From positions 1-12,507 of the forward strand of contig JACGUK010000049.1 in assembly GCA_024256265.1 (NCBI GenBank): 12,507 bases of DNA, read 5' to 3'. The DNA is from an archaeon (GTDB taxonomy: Archaea; Thermoproteota; Nitrososphaeria; Nitrososphaerales; JACAEJ01). The stretch's first letter is position 1. The number at the start of each line of letters is the position of its first letter. This document shows, in pieces, positions 12,336-12,507 of this stretch. The notes under the pieces are model-generated. The model was given only the letters and a program-made list of their open reading frames with translations, ran no database searches and was not told where the DNA came from. A program made the translations under genes and the position numbers.

Positions 12336-12344
12336 AATGAAGAG

Positions 12345-12507
12345 ATGAAAGTGAGGAAAATGGCAATGGTGCTGTCACCACTATTGACTGTGACTCTGGT
12401 GCTCTCGCTGGTAGCGGTGATTATGCCAGTGACCCCCGCACAGGCAAACGAGGAGGGCAACCGAGTGAGTCGGGGAAACCTAGAATGGGCTCCGATGTAT
12501 TTGAATG
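12345..12507 (+). CDS. N-terminus of a secreted, S-layer-like protein, 3' end outside the window
   Basis: Only the first 54 codons are in the window. They encode a typical signal peptide: basic start MKVRKMAM, a hydrophobic core (VLSPLLTVTLVLSLVAVIMP) and a cleavage site likely after TPAQA, followed by the mature start NEEGNRVSRGNLEWAPMYLN. The extended Shine-Dalgarno, the long untranslated leader and a codon usage richer in G and C than its neighbours (many GTG, CTG, CCC, CGG) all suggest a highly expressed gene. S-layer proteins in archaea commonly have these traits and this N-terminal architecture. The S-layer call is inference. Any abundant secreted protein is possible, because the mature domain is not visible. 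Confidence 0.7.
   Translation, partial: MKVRKMAMVLSPLLTVTLVLSLVAVIMPVTPAQANEEGNRVSRGNLEWAPMYLN

Larger units (their letters stand above)
11803..12344. other. 540-base intergenic region and long purine-rich leader of the S-layer-like gene
   Basis: The left part holds the T-tract, the bulged hairpin and the small membrane ORF. The middle is very AT-rich, with a TATA-like AATAATATAC near 12095-12104, a hairpin GAACA-TTTT-TGTTC at 12006-12019, a palindrome GTGATTAAATCAC at 12163-12175, and an inverted pair GAATAGTTAT / ATAACTATTC at 12075-12084 and 12134-12143. From about 12176 the + strand is strongly purine-rich, with a hairpin (GAGGC-TAT-GCCTC, 12215-12227) over a 10-codon ORF at 12212-12244. 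It ends in the Shine-Dalgarno of the next gene. Confidence 0.5.

Overview
This window looks archaeal. Two lines of evidence support that. The regulatory signals are archaeal: Shine-Dalgarno sites resemble GGAGGTGATC, and several starts lie about 26 nt downstream of a TATA-like box with no leader. The gene content is also archaeal: an acetoacetyl-CoA thiolase / DUF35 / HMG-CoA synthase set, RtcB, a MoaD/SAMP-like protein, a zinc-ribbon DUF4342 protein, and a surface protein with a C-terminal membrane anchor. The AT-rich DNA and the style of that anchor (VGG...LAPW, transmembrane segment, KKRR) suggest a TACK-type lineage such as Bathyarchaeia or a relative. That placement is a guess, because no rRNA or ribosomal protein gene is present.

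Layout, left to right. (1) Positions 1-423 (+): C-terminal part of a zinc-finger/coiled-coil protein cut by the window edge. (2) 569-3318 (-): a two-gene mevalonate operon, thiolase then a DUF35-HMG-CoA synthase fusion, joined by an ATGA overlap. (3) 3479-3772 (-): a MoaD/ThiS/SAMP-like protein ending in Gly-Gly. (4) 3816-5168: a complete mobile element with GGTTCTGT inverted ends and perfect 8-bp target duplications (TGCTTATG). It holds a 367-aa membrane protein gene and only the last 35 codons of an IS6-like transposase. (5) 5278-6048 (-): secreted, membrane-anchored surface protein. (6) 6394-6711 (-): zinc-ribbon/DUF4342 protein. (7) 6852-8199 (-): malic enzyme gene broken by an exact 13-bp tandem duplication. 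(8) 8304-8672 (+): unrecognised 122-aa protein. (9) 8850-10310 (+): RtcB RNA ligase. (10) 10471-11802 (+): a DRE-TIM (HMGL-like) synthase that most resembles Re-type citrate synthase. (11) 11803-12344: a 540-base gap with hairpins, a dead small membrane ORF and a long purine-rich leader. (12) 12345-12507 (+): N-terminus of a secreted, S-layer-like protein running off the window.

How the genes fit together. The thiolase and fused HMG-CoA synthase would carry acetyl-CoA to HMG-CoA for archaeal lipid synthesis. The Re-citrate synthase candidate and the malic enzyme both act around the pyruvate / acetyl-CoA / oxaloacetate node, but they are not in one operon. The other genes look like single transcription units.

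The main discovery is the mobile element. It is a cargo-bearing, apparently non-autonomous IS6-type unit whose transposase body has been replaced by a membrane protein gene. Next in interest are the 13-bp duplication in the malic enzyme gene, which one slippage event could reverse, and the fusion of DUF35 to HMG-CoA synthase.
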